NCBI RefSeq assembly: GCF_014648075.1
Contig: NZ_BMQK01000003.1
Location: 558,001-622,000 of the forward strand
Reading direction: 5' to 3'
From: Streptomyces ruber
Lineage (GTDB): Bacteria; Actinomycetota; Actinomycetes; Streptomycetales; Streptomycetaceae
Length of the DNA: 64,000 bases
The notes beneath the pieces are model-generated. The model had not been told where the DNA came from. It made no database searches and saw nothing but the letters and a program-made list of their open reading frames with translations. Shown piece by piece: positions 35,594 through 46,303 of this stretch. Position 1 is the stretch's first letter, and each line of letters opens with the position of its first letter. Made by a program: the position numbers and the translations under genes.

Positions 35594-38500
35594 ATGAGCG
35601 CGCAAGCCGACATGACGGAGCCGGGAGCGGGCCGGGACGAACCCGTCGCGGTCGTGGGGGCGGCCTGCCGGTTCCCGGGCCGGGCCGATTCCCTCACCTC
35701 GTTGTGGCGGCTGCTCATGGCGCGCCGGGACACCGCGCGGGAGGTCCCCGCGGAACGGTGGGAACAGGCGGAACTGGCCGGCCTGCCGGACCGGGTGGCG
35801 GACCGGCTGCGGTACGGCTGCTTCCTGGACGAGGACGTGTACGCCTACGAGCCGGAGTTCTTCGGGATCAACGCGCAGGAAGCGCCCTGGGTCGACCCGG
35901 AGCACAGGCTGCTGTCCGAAGTGGTGTGGGAGGCGATCGAACACGCCGGCATCCCGGCCCGGCGGCTGTCGGGCACCTCGACGGGCATGTTCTTCGGCAT
36001 CTACCAGAAGGACTACATGCTGCGGGTGCAGCGGCCGCTGGAAGAGGTCGACGCCTACGCCATGTACACCGGTTTCGACAGCATCGGTCCCGGCCGCGTG
36101 GGCTTCCTGCTGGACCTGAGAGGGCCTCAGGTGGTCGTCGAGAGCGCCTGCGCCTCCGGTCTCGTCGCCGTGCACACCGCCTGCCAGAGCCTGCGGACCG
36201 GCGAGTCGGACGTCGCGCTGGCCGGGGCCACCATGCTGACCCTGGGCCCGGAGGGGGTCACCGCGCCCGCACTGTGGGGCGTGTTCTCGCCGACCGGCCG
36301 CTGCCACGCCTTCGACGCCGCCGCCGACGGCTACGTACGCGGCGAGGGCTGCGGGGTCGTCGTGCTCAAGCGGCTGGCGGACGCGGTACGCGCGGGTGAC
36401 CGTGTCCTCGCGGTACTGCGCGGCACGGCCGTCAACCAGAACGGCCGGGGCACGCGGCTGAGCGCCCCCTCGGAGCCCGCGCAGATCGACCTCTACCGGC
36501 TGGCGCTGCAGCGTGCGGGCGTCGAGGCGGGCGACGTCGGCATGGTGGAGGCGCACGGCCCGGGCACGGCGGTGGGCGACCCCATCGAGTTCGGCGCGGT
36601 GGCCGCCGTGTACGGCAAGGGACGCGACCGGTGCGCGCTCGGCTCGGTGAAGACGAACATCGGCCACACCGAACCCGTGTCGGGCGTCGCCGGTCTGCTG
36701 AAGGCCATCGCGTCCCTGCGCCACGGCCTGGTGCCCGCGAGCCTGCACTTCCGCGACTGGAACCCGCAGATCGACGCCGGCGGCACCCGGCTGTTCGTGC
36801 CCACCGACACCACCGAGTGGCCGGTGCGGGACGGCGTCCGGCTGGCCGCCGTCTCCTCCTTCGGCATCAGCGGCACCAACACCCACGTCGTGCTGGAACA
36901 GCCCCCCGCGCCCCGTCCCGCCCGGCACGCCGCCCGTCCGCTCCTGCCCGGCCAGTCCGGCGGGCCCGATGCCCCCGGCGGGCCCGGCCGCGTCCGGGAG
37001 GACGGGACACCGCGCGTGTTCCCGCTGTCCGCCGGTACCCCCGTCGCCCTGCGCTCCGCGGCCGGCCGCCTGGCGGAGTGGCTGCGCGGGGAGGGGGCCG
37101 GAACCCCGCTGGACGACGTGGCGCACACGCTGGCCGTGCGCCGGTCGCCCGCCCGGGAACGGGCCGCCGTCGTCGCCGCCGGCCGCACGGAACTCGTGGC
37201 CCGGCTGGAGGAACTGGCGGCCGGGACCGTGCCGCCGGCCGGGGTGGCGACCGGCAGGGCGGTGCCGGATGCCGGGCAGGGCGTGGTGTGGGTCTTCGCG
37301 GGCCACGGCTCGCAGTGGGCGGGCATGTGCCACGGACTGCTCGACCGCGACCCGGAGTTCACCCGCGTCATCGACGCGCTCGAACCACTGGTCGCCGAGG
37401 AGTCCGGCTTCTCCCTCCGGGAGACCCTGCACCGGCCCGAGGTGGTCGCCGGGTTCGACCGCGTACAGCCGGTGATCTTCGCCGTCCAGCTGGGTCTCGC
37501 GGCCATGTGGCGGTCCCACGGCGTCGAGCCCGCCGCCGTGATCGGCCACTCCATGGGCGAGGTCGCCGCCGCGGTCGCGGCCGGCGGGCTGAGCCTGAGG
37601 GACGGCGTACGGGTCATCTGCCGGCGGTCGCGCCTGATCCTGCGCACCGCCGGGCGCGGCCTGATGGCCTCCGTCGCCCTGGGCCGGGACGAGGTCGAAC
37701 GGCTGCTGGCGGAGCAGGAGGTGCGGGGGGTGACCGTCGCGGTCGTCGCGTCCCCGGAGAACACCGTCGTCGGCGGCGACGCCGACCGCGTCCGCCGGCT
37801 CGCCGAGGAGTGGGACGCGCGCGGCATCGGCATCCGCGTGATCGAGGTGGACGTCGCCTCCCACACCGCCCACATGGACACCGTCCTGCCCGACCTCGCC
37901 GACGCGCTCGCCGACGTCACCGGCAGGACACCGGAAACGGCCTTCTACAGCACCGTCACCGACGACCCGCGCGACCGCGCCGCCTTCGACGCCGCCTACT
38001 GGTCGGACAACCTGCGCCGGACGGTGTGCCTCACCGACGCGGTACGGGCCGCGGCCGAGGACGGACACCGGATGTTCGTGGAGATCGGCCCGCACCCGGT
38101 GCTGTCCCAGCCGGTCCAGGCCACGCTCGCCGCGCACGGCCACACCGGCACCGTGGTCGTGCCCTCCCTGCTGCGCGACACCGACGACGCGCTGGCGTTC
38201 CACACCCACGTGGCGGCGCTGCACTGCGCGGGCCACCCGCTGGACTGGGCCGACCGCCACGCCGACGGCACCCTGGCCGACGTACCGCCGACCACCTGGG
38301 AACGCACGCGGTACGTCGTCGATCCGTCCCCCCTGCGCCGGCCGGCCGGGGCCCGCTCCGCCCCCGCCTCCCACCCGCTCACCGGACCGCGCACCGCGGA
38401 CCCCGACGACGACGGGCGGCACCTGTGGCAGACCGGCATCACGCCCACGACGCTGCCCTGGCTGGCCGGGCACCGGGTCGACGACGTCGTCGTGGTGCCC

Positions 38501-41500
38501 GGCGCCGCCCTGTGCGAGATGGCCGTCGCGGCCGCCGCCGACCTGTACGGCACGGGCCCGGAACGCCTGCGCGTCACCGGCGTCGACCTGGCCCGGCTGC
38601 TGCTGCCGGCCCCCGGGGGCACGCCCGTCACCGCCACCGCCGAGGCGACCGGCCCGGACACCGCCCGCTGGCGGGTGGTGAGCACGGCCCCCGACGGCAC
38701 CCGCGTCCGGCACGCACAGGCGTACCTGCACAGGACGCCCGAGGAGGAGACCCTCCCGGAACACGGCGACCCGCAGGCCCTGCTCGCGCGGTTCCCGTAC
38801 GCCGTGGACGCGTCGGAGATCTACCGTCAGATGCGCGAGGAGCGCGGCGTCCACCACGGCCCGCCCTTCCTCGGCCTGCGGTCCCTCTTCACGGACACGG
38901 CGCCGGAGGAGCCCGCCCAGGGTGTCGGCAGCCGCCTCCTGGCGCGCGTCCGGGTACCCGACGAGGGACGGGCCGGCGTCCAGGCGCTGCACTGCCACCC
39001 CGTCGCCCTGGACACGTGCCTCCAGGCCGTCGCGGGCGCCGTGCTGCGCACGGACTCCGTGCCCGCCGGGGGCATCCTGCCGCGGCGCATCGAGGGCCTG
39101 CGGCTGTACGGAACGGTCCCGCTGAGCGGATACTGCCTGGTCACCCTCACGCACGCGGACGGCTGCCGGTACACGGCGGACTTCCGCCTGTGGGCCGACG
39201 ACGGGGCGGTGGTCGCGGACGCCACCGGGGTGGAGTTCCACCACGTGCCCGCGGAGAGCGCCGAGGAGCGCTTCGCCCGCCGTCTGCTCGGGACGTCCTG
39301 GGAACCCTGCGAGCGGCCCGCGCCGGAGGCGGCGGCCGGAGCCTGGACCGTACTGGCGGAACCCGGGCGCGAGGCGTACGGATCCGCGCTGGCCGAGGCC
39401 CTGGCGGAACAGGGCGCCGCGGTGGACGTCCGCACCCTCGCCCCGGACGCGACCCCGGAGGACACCCCCGTACCGCCGCCGTCCGCGCCCGGCGCACCCG
39501 CGCCGCGAGCCGTGGTCTACCTGCCGGCCCCCTGCACGGCGCCCGGAGCCGCGTCGCCCGACCTCCAGGCACGGGACCAGGTCGCCCGCCTCGTGGGAAC
39601 GGCCCGCCGGCTGGCGGAGGAGGGCGGCGCGGCGGCACCGCGCCTGTGGACCGTCACCGGCGCGGCCCAGCAGGTCCTGCCGGGGGACCAGCCGGACCTG
39701 GGCCAGGCGGGCCTGCGCGGCCTGGTACGGGTCCTGAGCTACGAACACCCCGAACTGCGTCCCGGCGTCCTCGACGTCGACGCGCACACCCCGGTCCGGG
39801 ACGTCGCCGCCGAACTGCTGGCCTGCCCCGACGAGCAGGACGAGGTCGCCTACCGGCGCGGCGCGCGCCACCTGGCCCGGCTGCGCAACGCCCCGCTCCA
39901 GGAGCACGAACGCCGCCACGCCACCGTGGACCGCGGCCAGGACCGCGTGGCCCTGCACCTCGCGCGCCCCGGCGACCCGGACTCCCTCGAGTTCACCGCC
40001 CAGTCGCGCCGCCGCCCCCGGGCGGGCGAGATCGAGGTCCGGCTCGACGCCACCAGCGTCAACTTCATCAACGTGCTCCAGGTCATGGGCGTCTACCAGG
40101 GCTTCAGCACGGGCGAGGAGCACCCGGAGGTCTCCGCGTTCGACGGCGCGGGCGTCGTCACCGCCGTCGGGGAGGGGGTGCGGGGCGTCCGTGAGGGCGA
40201 CCGGGTGGCCGCGATGTTCGTGGACGGGGACCGCTCCGCCGTCATGGCCTCCTTCGCGACCGTCCGCGCCGACTGCGTCCTGCCGGTCCCCGACGCGCTG
40301 AGCGCCACGGACGCCGCCGGACTGCCGTGCGCCTACCTGACCGCCTGGTACGCCCTGCGGTACCTGGCCCGGCTGCGGCCGGGGGAGCAGGTGCTCGTCC
40401 ACTCGGCGAGCGGCGGCACCGGTCTGGCCGCGCTGAACCTCGCCCGGGCCTGCGGCGCGGACGTCCTGGCCACCGCGGGCAGCGAGACCAAGCGGGCCTA
40501 CCTGCGCTCGCTGGGCGTCCGCCACGTCATGGACTCGCGCACCCTGGACTTCGCCGGGCAGGTGCGCGAACTCACCGAGGGCCGCGGCGTCGACGTCGTG
40601 CTCAACTCCCTCACGGGTCCGGCCCAGTCCGCGAGCCTCGACCTGCTGGCGCACCGGGGCCGGTTCGTCGAGCTCGGCAAGCGGGACATCCACGCGGGCA
40701 CCCGCCTGGGTCTGCTGCCCTTCCGCCGCAACGTCACGTTCACCGGCGTCGACGTACTGATGCTGATGCGGCGGGAGCCGTCCCTGCTCGCCGAGGGCTA
40801 CCGCGAACTGACCCGCATGTTCGCGGACGGCACCCTGCCGCTGCTGCCCGTCACCGAACACCCCGTCGCCGAGGCGCCGTCGGTCTTCCACACCATGGCC
40901 GCCGCCCGGCACACGGGCAAACTCGTCCTCACCTGGCCGACCGAGGGCACCGCCGGCCTGCCCGTGCGGCCCGAGGACGTCACGGCCGTCCGGCCCGACG
41001 GCAGCTACCTGGTCACCGGAGGGCTCGGCGGCCTCGGTCTCCTCGTCGCCCGGTGGCTGGCCGAACGGGGCGCGGGAAGCGTGGTGCTCGCCTCCCGCAC
41101 CGCGCCCACCGCCGCCGCCCGTACCGCGCTCACCGCCTTCTCCGGCACCCGCGTGAAGATCGTCAACGGCGACGTCGCGGAACCCGGCACGGCGGACGCC
41201 CTGGTGCGCGCCGCCCGGGCCAGCGGCCACCCGCTGCGCGGCATCGTGCACGCCGCGGCGGTCGTCGAGGACGCCACCGTCGCCTCTCTCTCGCCCGACC
41301 TCCTGGAGCGGGTCTGGCGCCCCAAGGCGACCGGCGCCTGGCTGCTGCACCAGGCCGTCGAAGCCGCGGGCGATGCCGGCCCGGAGCTGGACTGGTGGGT
41401 CACCTTCTCCTCCGCCGCCTCCCTGCTGGGCAACCCGGGGCAGGGCGCGTACGCGGCCGCCAACGCCTGGCTGGACGAGTTCACCTCCTGGCGCCGCGCC

Positions 41501-42118
41501 CAGGGGCTGCCGGCCACCTGCGTCAACTGGGGGCCGTGGGCGCAGGCCGGCCGCGGCACCGTGATGGCGGAGCGCGGCTACGCGATGATCGCGCCCGAGG
41601 AGGGCATCGCCGCCCTGGAGCGCATCCTCGCCCACGGCCGCGACCGCACCGCCTACACCCCCGTGGACCTGCCGCGGTGGCTGGACTCCTACCCCGCCAC
41701 CGCCCGTACCGCCTTCTTCGCCGGGCTGGCCGCTCCGGCGGCGGGCGCGGACCCCAGCGACACCCGCAGTGCGCTGCTGGAGTCGCTGCGACGGACGGAC
41801 GAACCCGAGCGGCGCCGGCAGATCCTGCGGGACGGGGTCGTCGCGCACGTCTCGGCGGTCCTGCGGCTGGGCACCGACCGCTTCGACGCCGACACGTCCC
41901 TGGTCACCCTCGGCCTGGACTCCCTCCTGGCCATCGCCCTGCGCAACCGTCTGCAGCGCGAACTGGGCCTGGACATCCCCACCACGGTGATGTGGACCCA
42001 CCCGACGGCCGCCGCCCTCACCCGCTACCTGCTGGCCCGCCTCCACCCCGACCGGGACCGGGGCGACGCGCACGCCGGGCCGGAGCCCGCCGTCACCGTG
42101 CCGGCCGCCGGCAGCTGA
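35594..42118 (+). CDS. Single-module highly reducing type I polyketide synthase (KS-AT-DH-ER-KR-ACP)
   Basis: 2174 residues from the ATG at 35594 (AAGGA upstream). Domains: KS (about 10-430; C186 in ESACASG, His in EAHGPGT and NIGHTEP); AT (about 550-870; S653 in GHSMGE); DH (about 920-1190; H960 in [14 protein letters not shown]); ER (about 1480-1790; [12 protein letters not shown]); KR (about 1800-1985; [11 protein letters not shown]); ACP (about 2080-2155; S2110 in GLDSL). One complete reducing module without thioesterase or docking partner suggests iterative use to make a saturated or partly reduced chain. The AT specificity position reads VASH, nearer the methylmalonyl YASH than the malonyl HAFH motif, so the extender unit is uncertain. 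Release may rely on another protein. Confidence 0.93.
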   Translation: MSAQADMTEPGAGRDEPVAVVGAACRFPGRADSLTSLWRLLMARRDTAREVPAERWEQAELAGLPDRVADRLRYGCFLDEDVYAYEPEFFGINAQEAPWVDPEHRLLSEVVWEAIEHAGIPARRLSGTSTGMFFGIYQKDYMLRVQRPLEEVDAYAMYTGFDSIGPGRVGFLLDLRGPQVVVESACASGLVAVHTACQSLRTGESDVALAGATMLTLGPEGVTAPALWGVFSPTGRCHAFDAAADGYVRGEGCGVVVLKRLADAVRAGDRVLAVLRGTAVNQNGRGTRLSAPSEPAQIDLYRLALQRAGVEAGDVGMVEAHGPGTAVGDPIEFGAVAAVYGKGRDRCALGSVKTNIGHTEPVSGVAGLLKAIASLRHGLVPASLHFRDWNPQIDAGGTRLFVPTDTTEWPVRDGVRLAAVSSFGISGTNTHVVLEQPPAPRPARHAARPLLPGQSGGPDAPGGPGRVREDGTPRVFPLSAGTPVALRSAAGRLAEWLRGEGAGTPLDDVAHTLAVRRSPARERAAVVAAGRTELVARLEELAAGTVPPAGVATGRAVPDAGQGVVWVFAGHGSQWAGMCHGLLDRDPEFTRVIDALEPLVAEESGFSLRETLHRPEVVAGFDRVQPVIFAVQLGLAAMWRSHGVEPAAVIGHSMGEVAAAVAAGGLSLRDGVRVICRRSRLILRTAGRGLMASVALGRDEVERLLAEQEVRGVTVAVVASPENTVVGGDADRVRRLAEEWDARGIGIRVIEVDVASHTAHMDTVLPDLADALADVTGRTPETAFYSTVTDDPRDRAAFDAAYWSDNLRRTVCLTDAVRAAAEDGHRMFVEIGPHPVLSQPVQATLAAHGHTGTVVVPSLLRDTDDALAFHTHVAALHCAGHPLDWADRHADGTLADVPPTTWERTRYVVDPSPLRRPAGARSAPASHPLTGPRTADPDDDGRHLWQTGITPTTLPWLAGHRVDDVVVVPGAALCEMAVAAAADLYGTGPERLRVTGVDLARLLLPAPGGTPVTATAEATGPDTARWRVVSTAPDGTRVRHAQAYLHRTPEEETLPEHGDPQALLARFPYAVDASEIYRQMREERGVHHGPPFLGLRSLFTDTAPEEPAQGVGSRLLARVRVPDEGRAGVQALHCHPVALDTCLQAVAGAVLRTDSVPAGGILPRRIEGLRLYGTVPLSGYCLVTLTHADGCRYTADFRLWADDGAVVADATGVEFHHVPAESAEERFARRLLGTSWEPCERPAPEAAAGAWTVLAEPGREAYGSALAEALAEQGAAVDVRTLAPDATPEDTPVPPPSAPGAPAPRAVVYLPAPCTAPGAASPDLQARDQVARLVGTARRLAEEGGAAAPRLWTVTGAAQQVLPGDQPDLGQAGLRGLVRVLSYEHPELRPGVLDVDAHTPVRDVAAELLACPDEQDEVAYRRGARHLARLRNAPLQEHERRHATVDRGQDRVALHLARPGDPDSLEFTAQSRRRPRAGEIEVRLDATSVNFINVLQVMGVYQGFSTGEEHPEVSAFDGAGVVTAVGEGVRGVREGDRVAAMFVDGDRSAVMASFATVRADCVLPVPDALSATDAAGLPCAYLTAWYALRYLARLRPGEQVLVHSASGGTGLAALNLARACGADVLATAGSETKRAYLRSLGVRHVMDSRTLDFAGQVRELTEGRGVDVVLNSLTGPAQSASLDLLAHRGRFVELGKRDIHAGTRLGLLPFRRNVTFTGVDVLMLMRREPSLLAEGYRELTRMFADGTLPLLPVTEHPVAEAPSVFHTMAAARHTGKLVLTWPTEGTAGLPVRPEDVTAVRPDGSYLVTGGLGGLGLLVARWLAERGAGSVVLASRTAPTAAARTALTAFSGTRVKIVNGDVAEPGTADALVRAARASGHPLRGIVHAAAVVEDATVASLSPDLLERVWRPKATGAWLLHQAVEAAGDAGPELDWWVTFSSAASLLGNPGQGAYAAANAWLDEFTSWRRAQGLPATCVNWGPWAQAGRGTVMAERGYAMIAPEEGIAALERILAHGRDRTAYTPVDLPRWLDSYPATARTAFFAGLAAPAAGADPSDTRSALLESLRRTDEPERRRQILRDGVVAHVSAVLRLGTDRFDADTSLVTLGLDSLLAIALRNRLQRELGLDIPTTVMWTHPTAAALTRYLLARLHPDRDRGDAHAGPEPAVTVPAAGS

Positions 42119-42160
42119 CCGACCCCGTCCACCCCCGAACCGACCTCAGGTGACCACCGC

Positions 42161-43393
42161 ATGCCAGCGCCTCCCGCTCCCGCCCCCGCCTCCTCCCGTC
42201 CTTCCCCCACCTCCCGGACCTGGGACGTCACCGTCGTCGGTGCCGGTCCGGCCGGCACCACCGCGGCCCGCGTCGCCGCCGAGCACGGCTGCGACACGCT
42301 GCTGCTGGAACGTGCCGCCATCCCCCGCTACAAGACCTGCGGCGGCGGCCTCATCGGAGCGTCCCTCGCGGCCCTGCCGCCCGGCCTGCCCCTGAACGTC
42401 AGGGACACGGCACGCGCGTTCACCTTCAGCCTGGGCGGCCGCAGGGAGCGGACCCGGATCAGCGCGTCCCCGACCTGCGCCATGGTGTTCCGCAGCGAAC
42501 TCGACGCGGCGCTCACCGAGGCCGCGGCCGCCGCGGGCGCCACGGTCCACGACGAGACCGCGCTGACCGGGCTGGACCAGCGGGACGGCACCGTCACCCT
42601 GCGCACCAACCGCGGCGAGAGCCTCCGCACCCGGGTCCTGATCGGCGCCGACGGCAGCGCCGGCCGGGTCGCCCGGTACGTCGGGGTGCAGTGCGCCCAG
42701 GTCGACCTGGCCCTGGAGGCGGAGGTGCCCGTGGACGACCGGACGGCCGAGCGCTGGCGGGGCCGCGCCCTGATGGAGTGGGGGCCGCTGCCGGGCTCCT
42801 TCGGCTGGGTGTTCCCCAAGGGGGACGTCTGCACGGCCGGCGTGGTGGCCGCCCGGGGCAACCCCGCCGCCCTGCGCGCCTACAAGGAGGACTTCCTGCG
42901 CCGCCACGGCCTGCTCTCCGCCCACCCCCTGCACGACACCGGCCACCTGACCCGCTGCCGCCGCCCCGGCTCCCCGCTGTCCCGCGGGCGCGTCCTGGTG
43001 GCCGGGGACGCCGCGGCCCTGGTCGACCACTGGTCCCGGGAGGGGATCTCGTACGCCCTGCGCTCGGGCGCGCTCGCGGGCCGGGCGGCCGCCGGTGTCG
43101 TCTCCGCCGCCGGCGAGGCGGAGGCGGAGACCGTCACCCGCCACTACGGGCAGCGGATCGACGACGTGCTCGGCGCCGAGATGAGAGCCAGCGCCACCCT
43201 GATGAACCTGTTCGCCCGGACCCCGTCCCTCGTCCACACCGCCCTGACCCGCCTGCCCCCGGTCTGGCGGCACCTCGACGCCTACATCTCCGGCCGTTCC
43301 AGCGTCGCCGGCATCATGGCCACCCCCTTGGCCCGCACCGCCGCGGCCCTCGGAGCAGCGCTGCCCGCCCGGTCGGCACAGGGCGCCCGGTGA
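42161..43393 (+). CDS. Geranylgeranyl-reductase-family FAD-dependent oxidoreductase
   Basis: 410 residues. FAD loop VTVVGAGPAGTTAARVAAEH, then the family-specific PRYKTCGGGLIG with its conserved CGGG, then RVLIGADGSAGRVAR and the flavin site RVLVAGDAAALVDHWSREGISYAL. Family members reduce isoprenoid double bonds or act as other flavin-dependent tailoring enzymes. The start at 42161 has AGGTGA eight bases upstream and lies 42 bases after the PKS stop, so PKS and flavoprotein are probably co-transcribed. A role in modifying the polyketide chain is likely, but the substrate is not known. Confidence 0.88.
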   Translation: MPAPPAPAPASSRPSPTSRTWDVTVVGAGPAGTTAARVAAEHGCDTLLLERAAIPRYKTCGGGLIGASLAALPPGLPLNVRDTARAFTFSLGGRRERTRISASPTCAMVFRSELDAALTEAAAAAGATVHDETALTGLDQRDGTVTLRTNRGESLRTRVLIGADGSAGRVARYVGVQCAQVDLALEAEVPVDDRTAERWRGRALMEWGPLPGSFGWVFPKGDVCTAGVVAARGNPAALRAYKEDFLRRHGLLSAHPLHDTGHLTRCRRPGSPLSRGRVLVAGDAAALVDHWSREGISYALRSGALAGRAAAGVVSAAGEAEAETVTRHYGQRIDDVLGAEMRASATLMNLFARTPSLVHTALTRLPPVWRHLDAYISGRSSVAGIMATPLARTAAALGAALPARSAQGAR

Positions 43394-43431
43394 CCGGAGC
43401 GTCACCTCAAGCACACCGTCGCGTCACACTC

Positions 43432-43470
43432 TTGACAGGGTCACGATCACCGCTTGTATGGTCTAGTCCA
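43432..43470 (+). promoter_or_regulatory. LPMO promoter with a DasR-like (dre) site
   Basis: TTGACA (43432-43437) and a TATGGT-like -10 (about 43457-43462) overlap TGGTCTAGTCCA (43459-43470). The latter differs at one base from the TGGTCTAGACCA core of DasR sites that control chitin genes in Streptomyces. Repression relieved by amino-sugar signals is expected. Confidence 0.65.
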
Positions 43471-43665
43471 TAGAACTCACCGTTCCGTTCCGACAGTTGC
43501 CCCCCACGGGTGAGCAGGGCTTCCCTGCGTACCTTCCGGCACGGACGGTGGGAGCGCGTCACCTTCGCGCCTCTCTTGGCCCCACCCACGAGAGGCCGGT
43601 CCGTCGCGCGCGGTCCCCCACACGGCCGTGCGTGCCCGGGCAGGCCTGATGTGAAGGAGTTCCGC

Positions 43666-44184
43666 ATGCACGCCAGCAGGAAGGCCGCTGCCCTCATGGG
43701 CGCCGCCCTCGCCCCCGTCATCGCCGTGAGCCTCCCCGCGGGTTCGGCGAGCGCCCACGGGTACATATCCGACCCGCCCAGCCGCCAGGCGCAGTGCGCC
43801 GCGCGAACGGTGTCCTGCGGGGACATCACCTACGAGCCGCAGAGCGTCGAGGGCCCCAAGGGCCTGACCGGCTGCAGCGGCGGCAACAGCCGCTTCTCCG
43901 ACCTGGACGACGACAGCAGGGGCTGGACCGTCACCCCGGTGCAGAAGAACACCACGTTCTCCTGGAAGCTCACCGCGCGCCACTCCACCAGCACCTGGGA
44001 GTACTACGCCGGAGGACAGCGGATCGCCGTGTTCGACGACGGCGGAGCCCAGCCGGGCGAGGTGGTGAACCACCCGGTCGACTTCGGCGGCCTCACGGGC
44101 CGGCAGAAGGTGCTGGCCGTCTGGAACGTGGCCGACACCGGCAACGCCTTCTACGCCTGCATCGACGTCAACGTCGGCGGCTGA
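43666..44184 (+). CDS. AA10 lytic polysaccharide monooxygenase (chitin-active type)
   Basis: 172 residues from the ATG at 43666 (AGGAG upstream). Signal peptide 1-30 ends in ASA and leaves His31 as the mature N-terminus (HGYISDPPSRQ), the first ligand of the copper histidine brace. H106 in ARHSTSTWEYY is the second. Four Cys (44, 51, 70 and one near the C-terminus) can form the usual two disulfides. It is a single-domain enzyme without a carbohydrate-binding module. It cleaves crystalline chitin (or cellulose) oxidatively, assisting the GH19 chitinase encoded next. The DasR-like site supports chitin as inducer. Confidence 0.95.
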   Translation: MHASRKAAALMGAALAPVIAVSLPAGSASAHGYISDPPSRQAQCAARTVSCGDITYEPQSVEGPKGLTGCSGGNSRFSDLDDDSRGWTVTPVQKNTTFSWKLTARHSTSTWEYYAGGQRIAVFDDGGAQPGEVVNHPVDFGGLTGRQKVLAVWNVADTGNAFYACIDVNVGG

Positions 44185-44196
44185 CGAACCACCCGT

Positions 44197-44220
44197 GGCC
44201 GGTCCCTCGCGGGACCGGCC
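44197..44220 (+). terminator. Terminator after the LPMO gene
   Basis: Perfect 10-base arms GGCCGGTCCC and GGGACCGGCC (44197-44206, 44211-44220) with a TCGC loop, 13 bases past the stop. Confidence 0.8.
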
Positions 44221-44341
44221 CGTCCGGGCCGGGCCCGGCTGCCCGGCCGTACTCCGGCGCGGGCACGCGGCGTCCCCACTCAACTCCCGCCGCCGCCCGC
44301 GTCGTTCCTCCCCCCACACTCACATCCCAGGAGCCGACACC

Positions 44342-45076
44342 GTGCACCGCCGCATACTCGGGCTGCTGACCGCCACCGGCGCGGCCGCCGCCCTCTGCAC
44401 CCTGACGTTCGCCCCGACGGCCTCCGCCGAGAAGGTGTCCGGGGACACCGCCGCCGCCGAGTTCGTCGTCAGCGAGGCGCAGTTCGACGAGATGTTCCCG
44501 AACCGGAACTCGTTCTACACGTACGGCGGCCTCACCGCCGCGCTCGACGCCTACCCCGGCTTCGGCGACACCGGCAGCGACACGGTGAAGAAGCAGGAGG
44601 CCGCCGCCTTCCTCGCCAACGTCAGCCACGAGACCGGCGGGCTGCAGTACGTGGTGGAGCAGAACACCGCCAACTACCCGCACTACTGCGACACCACCCA
44701 GCCCTACGGCTGCCCGGCCGGCGACGACAAGTACTACGGCCGCGGCCCCGTCCAGCTCAGCTGGAACTTCAACTACAAGGCCGCGGGCGACGCGCTGGGC
44801 ATCGACCTGCTGGGCAACCCCGACCTCGTGCAGAACGACGCGTCCGTGGCCTGGAAGACGGGCCTGTGGTACTGGAACACCCAGAGCGGTCCCGGCACCA
44901 TGACGCCGCACGACGCCATCGTCGACGGCGCCGGTTTCGGCGAGACGATCCGCGCCATCAACGGCACCCTGGAGTGCGACGGCGGCAACCCGGCGCAGGT
45001 CCAGAGCCGGATCGACAACTACCAGCGCTTCACCCGGCTCCTCGGCGTCGAGCCCGGCGGCAACCTCGGTTGCTGA
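44342..45076 (+). CDS. Secreted family GH19 chitinase
   Basis: 244 residues from a GTG at 44342, eight bases after AGGAG. Signal peptide about 1-29 (ends ASA). The catalytic domain has the acid E97 in NVSHETGG and base E106 in VVEQN, nine residues apart as in actinobacterial GH19 enzymes. YYGRGPVQLSWNFNY and the closing RIDNYQRFTRLLGV are further family marks. There is no chitin-binding module, so it is a bare catalytic domain acting on soluble or LPMO-opened chitin, and possibly antifungal. It follows the LPMO gene but is separated by a terminator, so it probably has its own promoter. Confidence 0.95.
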   Translation: MHRRILGLLTATGAAAALCTLTFAPTASAEKVSGDTAAAEFVVSEAQFDEMFPNRNSFYTYGGLTAALDAYPGFGDTGSDTVKKQEAAAFLANVSHETGGLQYVVEQNTANYPHYCDTTQPYGCPAGDDKYYGRGPVQLSWNFNYKAAGDALGIDLLGNPDLVQNDASVAWKTGLWYWNTQSGPGTMTPHDAIVDGAGFGETIRAINGTLECDGGNPAQVQSRIDNYQRFTRLLGVEPGGNLGC

Positions 45077-45094
45077 CCTCCCAGCCGTACGATC

Positions 45095-45121
45095 GCGGGG
45101 CCGTCCAGGGGACGGCCCCGC
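45095..45121 (+). terminator. Terminator after the chitinase gene
   Basis: Perfect 12-base arms (45095-45106 and 45110-45121) with an AGG loop. Confidence 0.8.
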
Positions 45122-45131
45122 AGTCGCGTGG

Positions 45132-45178
45132 ACGGCCCCGTGGCCGCGTTCAGAACTCGAACGCGACCACGGGGCCGT
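45132..45178. terminator. Second terminator hairpin, facing the GH16 gene
   Basis: Arms of 20 bases (45132-45151 and 45159-45178) with one mismatch and a 7-base loop, immediately downstream of the minus-strand GH16 stop. Confidence 0.8.
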
Positions 45179-45195
45179 ACCGGTGCCGCCGGCCG

Positions 45196-46059
45196 TCAGC
45201 CGCCGCTCGTCGTCACCGTCACCTCGTCGACCACCAGCTGCTGCGGGAAGGCCGTCGAGCCGTCGGGGTCGCCCGGCCAGTAGCCGCCGACCGCGAGGTT
45301 GAGGATGAGGAAGAACGGCTTGTCGAACACCCACGGGTTGCCGTTCAGATCGGCTGGGGTGCGCGTCTGGAAGACCTCGCCGTCCACGGACCAGGAGATC
45401 TTTCCGGGCTCCCAGTCCACCGCGAACGTGTGGAAGCCGTCCGCGAACGCCTGCCCGTCCGGCAGCGTGTAGCCGGCGCCGATGCCGCCCTCGCCGGAGT
45501 AGCCGGGCCCGTGCAGGGTGCCGTGGACCGTGGAGGGCTCGTGACCGACGTTCTCCATGACGTCGATCTCACCGGAGTCCGGCCAGCCGACCTCGCCGAA
45601 GTCCTGGCCGAGCATCCAGAAGGCGGGCCAGACGCCCTGTCCGCGGGGGAGCTTCATCCGGGCCTCGACGTGCCCGTACGTGGCGGCGAACCGGCCCGAG
45701 GTGTTCAGCCGGGCGGAGGTGTACTCGCACGTCCCGTACCAGCACTGGTGGCCGGCCGGGTTCTCGCGGCGGGCCTCGATCACCAGGTTGCCCCGGCCGT
45801 CCAGCTGCGCGTTGCCGGTGCCGGACGTGTAGTACTGCCGCTCGTGGTTGTTGACGTTGTCACCGGTCTCGAGCTGCCACTTGCCCGGGTCGACGCCGGA
45901 ACCGGCGGGGCCGTCGAAGGTGTCGGAGAAGGCCACCGCCATCGGTGCCCTCGGTGCGGGTCCGGCGGCCGCGTGGGCGGGGGCCACGGCGGCCGTCGCG
46001 ACGAGGGACGCGGACAGGACGGTGAAGAGGCATCTGCGGAGCAGGCGCGGGGAGTTCAT
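45196..46059 (-). CDS. Secreted GH16 endo-beta-1,3-glucanase (laminarinase type)
   Basis: 287 residues. Signal peptide about 1-30 (ends AHA). The jelly-roll GH16 domain carries the catalytic triplet E164, D166, E169 in DSGEIDVMENVG, with the flanking QGVWPAFWMLG and the late FHTFAVDWEPGKISW. It would cleave beta-1,3-glucans of fungal walls or algae outside the cell. No carbohydrate-binding module follows, so it is shorter than many Streptomyces homologues. The ATG at 46059 is preceded by an AGGGAG-type ribosome site. It has its own promoter at 46132-46160. Confidence 0.93.
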   Translation of the reverse strand: MNSPRLLRRCLFTVLSASLVATAAVAPAHAAAGPAPRAPMAVAFSDTFDGPAGSGVDPGKWQLETGDNVNNHERQYYTSGTGNAQLDGRGNLVIEARRENPAGHQCWYGTCEYTSARLNTSGRFAATYGHVEARMKLPRGQGVWPAFWMLGQDFGEVGWPDSGEIDVMENVGHEPSTVHGTLHGPGYSGEGGIGAGYTLPDGQAFADGFHTFAVDWEPGKISWSVDGEVFQTRTPADLNGNPWVFDKPFFLILNLAVGGYWPGDPDGSTAFPQQLVVDEVTVTTSGG

Positions 46060-46128
46060 GACTCTCCCTTTCGTATGGTGCCCCTGTGCAGGGGCGGGCC
46101 TACCGAGGTGGGGGGAATGCTTCGCCTC

Positions 46129-46160
46129 TCGTTCTAAGAATCGAACGAAGCGACTGTCAA
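46129..46160 (-). promoter_or_regulatory. Promoter and operator-like dyad of the GH16 gene
   Basis: On the minus strand TTGACA (46160-46155) and TTAGAA (46137-46132) are 17 bases apart. TCGTTC-N8-GAACGA (46129-46148) is a perfect dyad covering the -10 box, as a repressor site would. A CCCCTG-TG-CAGGGG hairpin (46081-46094) lies in the leader. Confidence 0.6.
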
Positions 46161-46303
46161 GGCTCAGGTCTGGACCAGTGGACCACGCGTGCGCATCCGC
46201 CCCGCACGGTCACCGTTCGCCCATACGGCCCCCACACGGTGCTGCCGGGAACACCGCGGCGCTCGCGGAGGTTGTCCCAGCGGCAGAAACGGAGGCCAGA
46301 ACA

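Noticed and set aside
35435..42073. Very long minus-strand open frame opposite the PKS
   Set aside because: It is a shadow of the high-GC PKS gene; the translation is Gly/Arg/Val-rich without domains, while the plus strand has a complete PKS module.
35594..43393. Treating the PKS pair as part of the NRPS cluster
   Set aside because: Secreted polysaccharide enzymes, a lipoate ligase and strong terminators lie between them; no sequence link was found, so the two are described separately.
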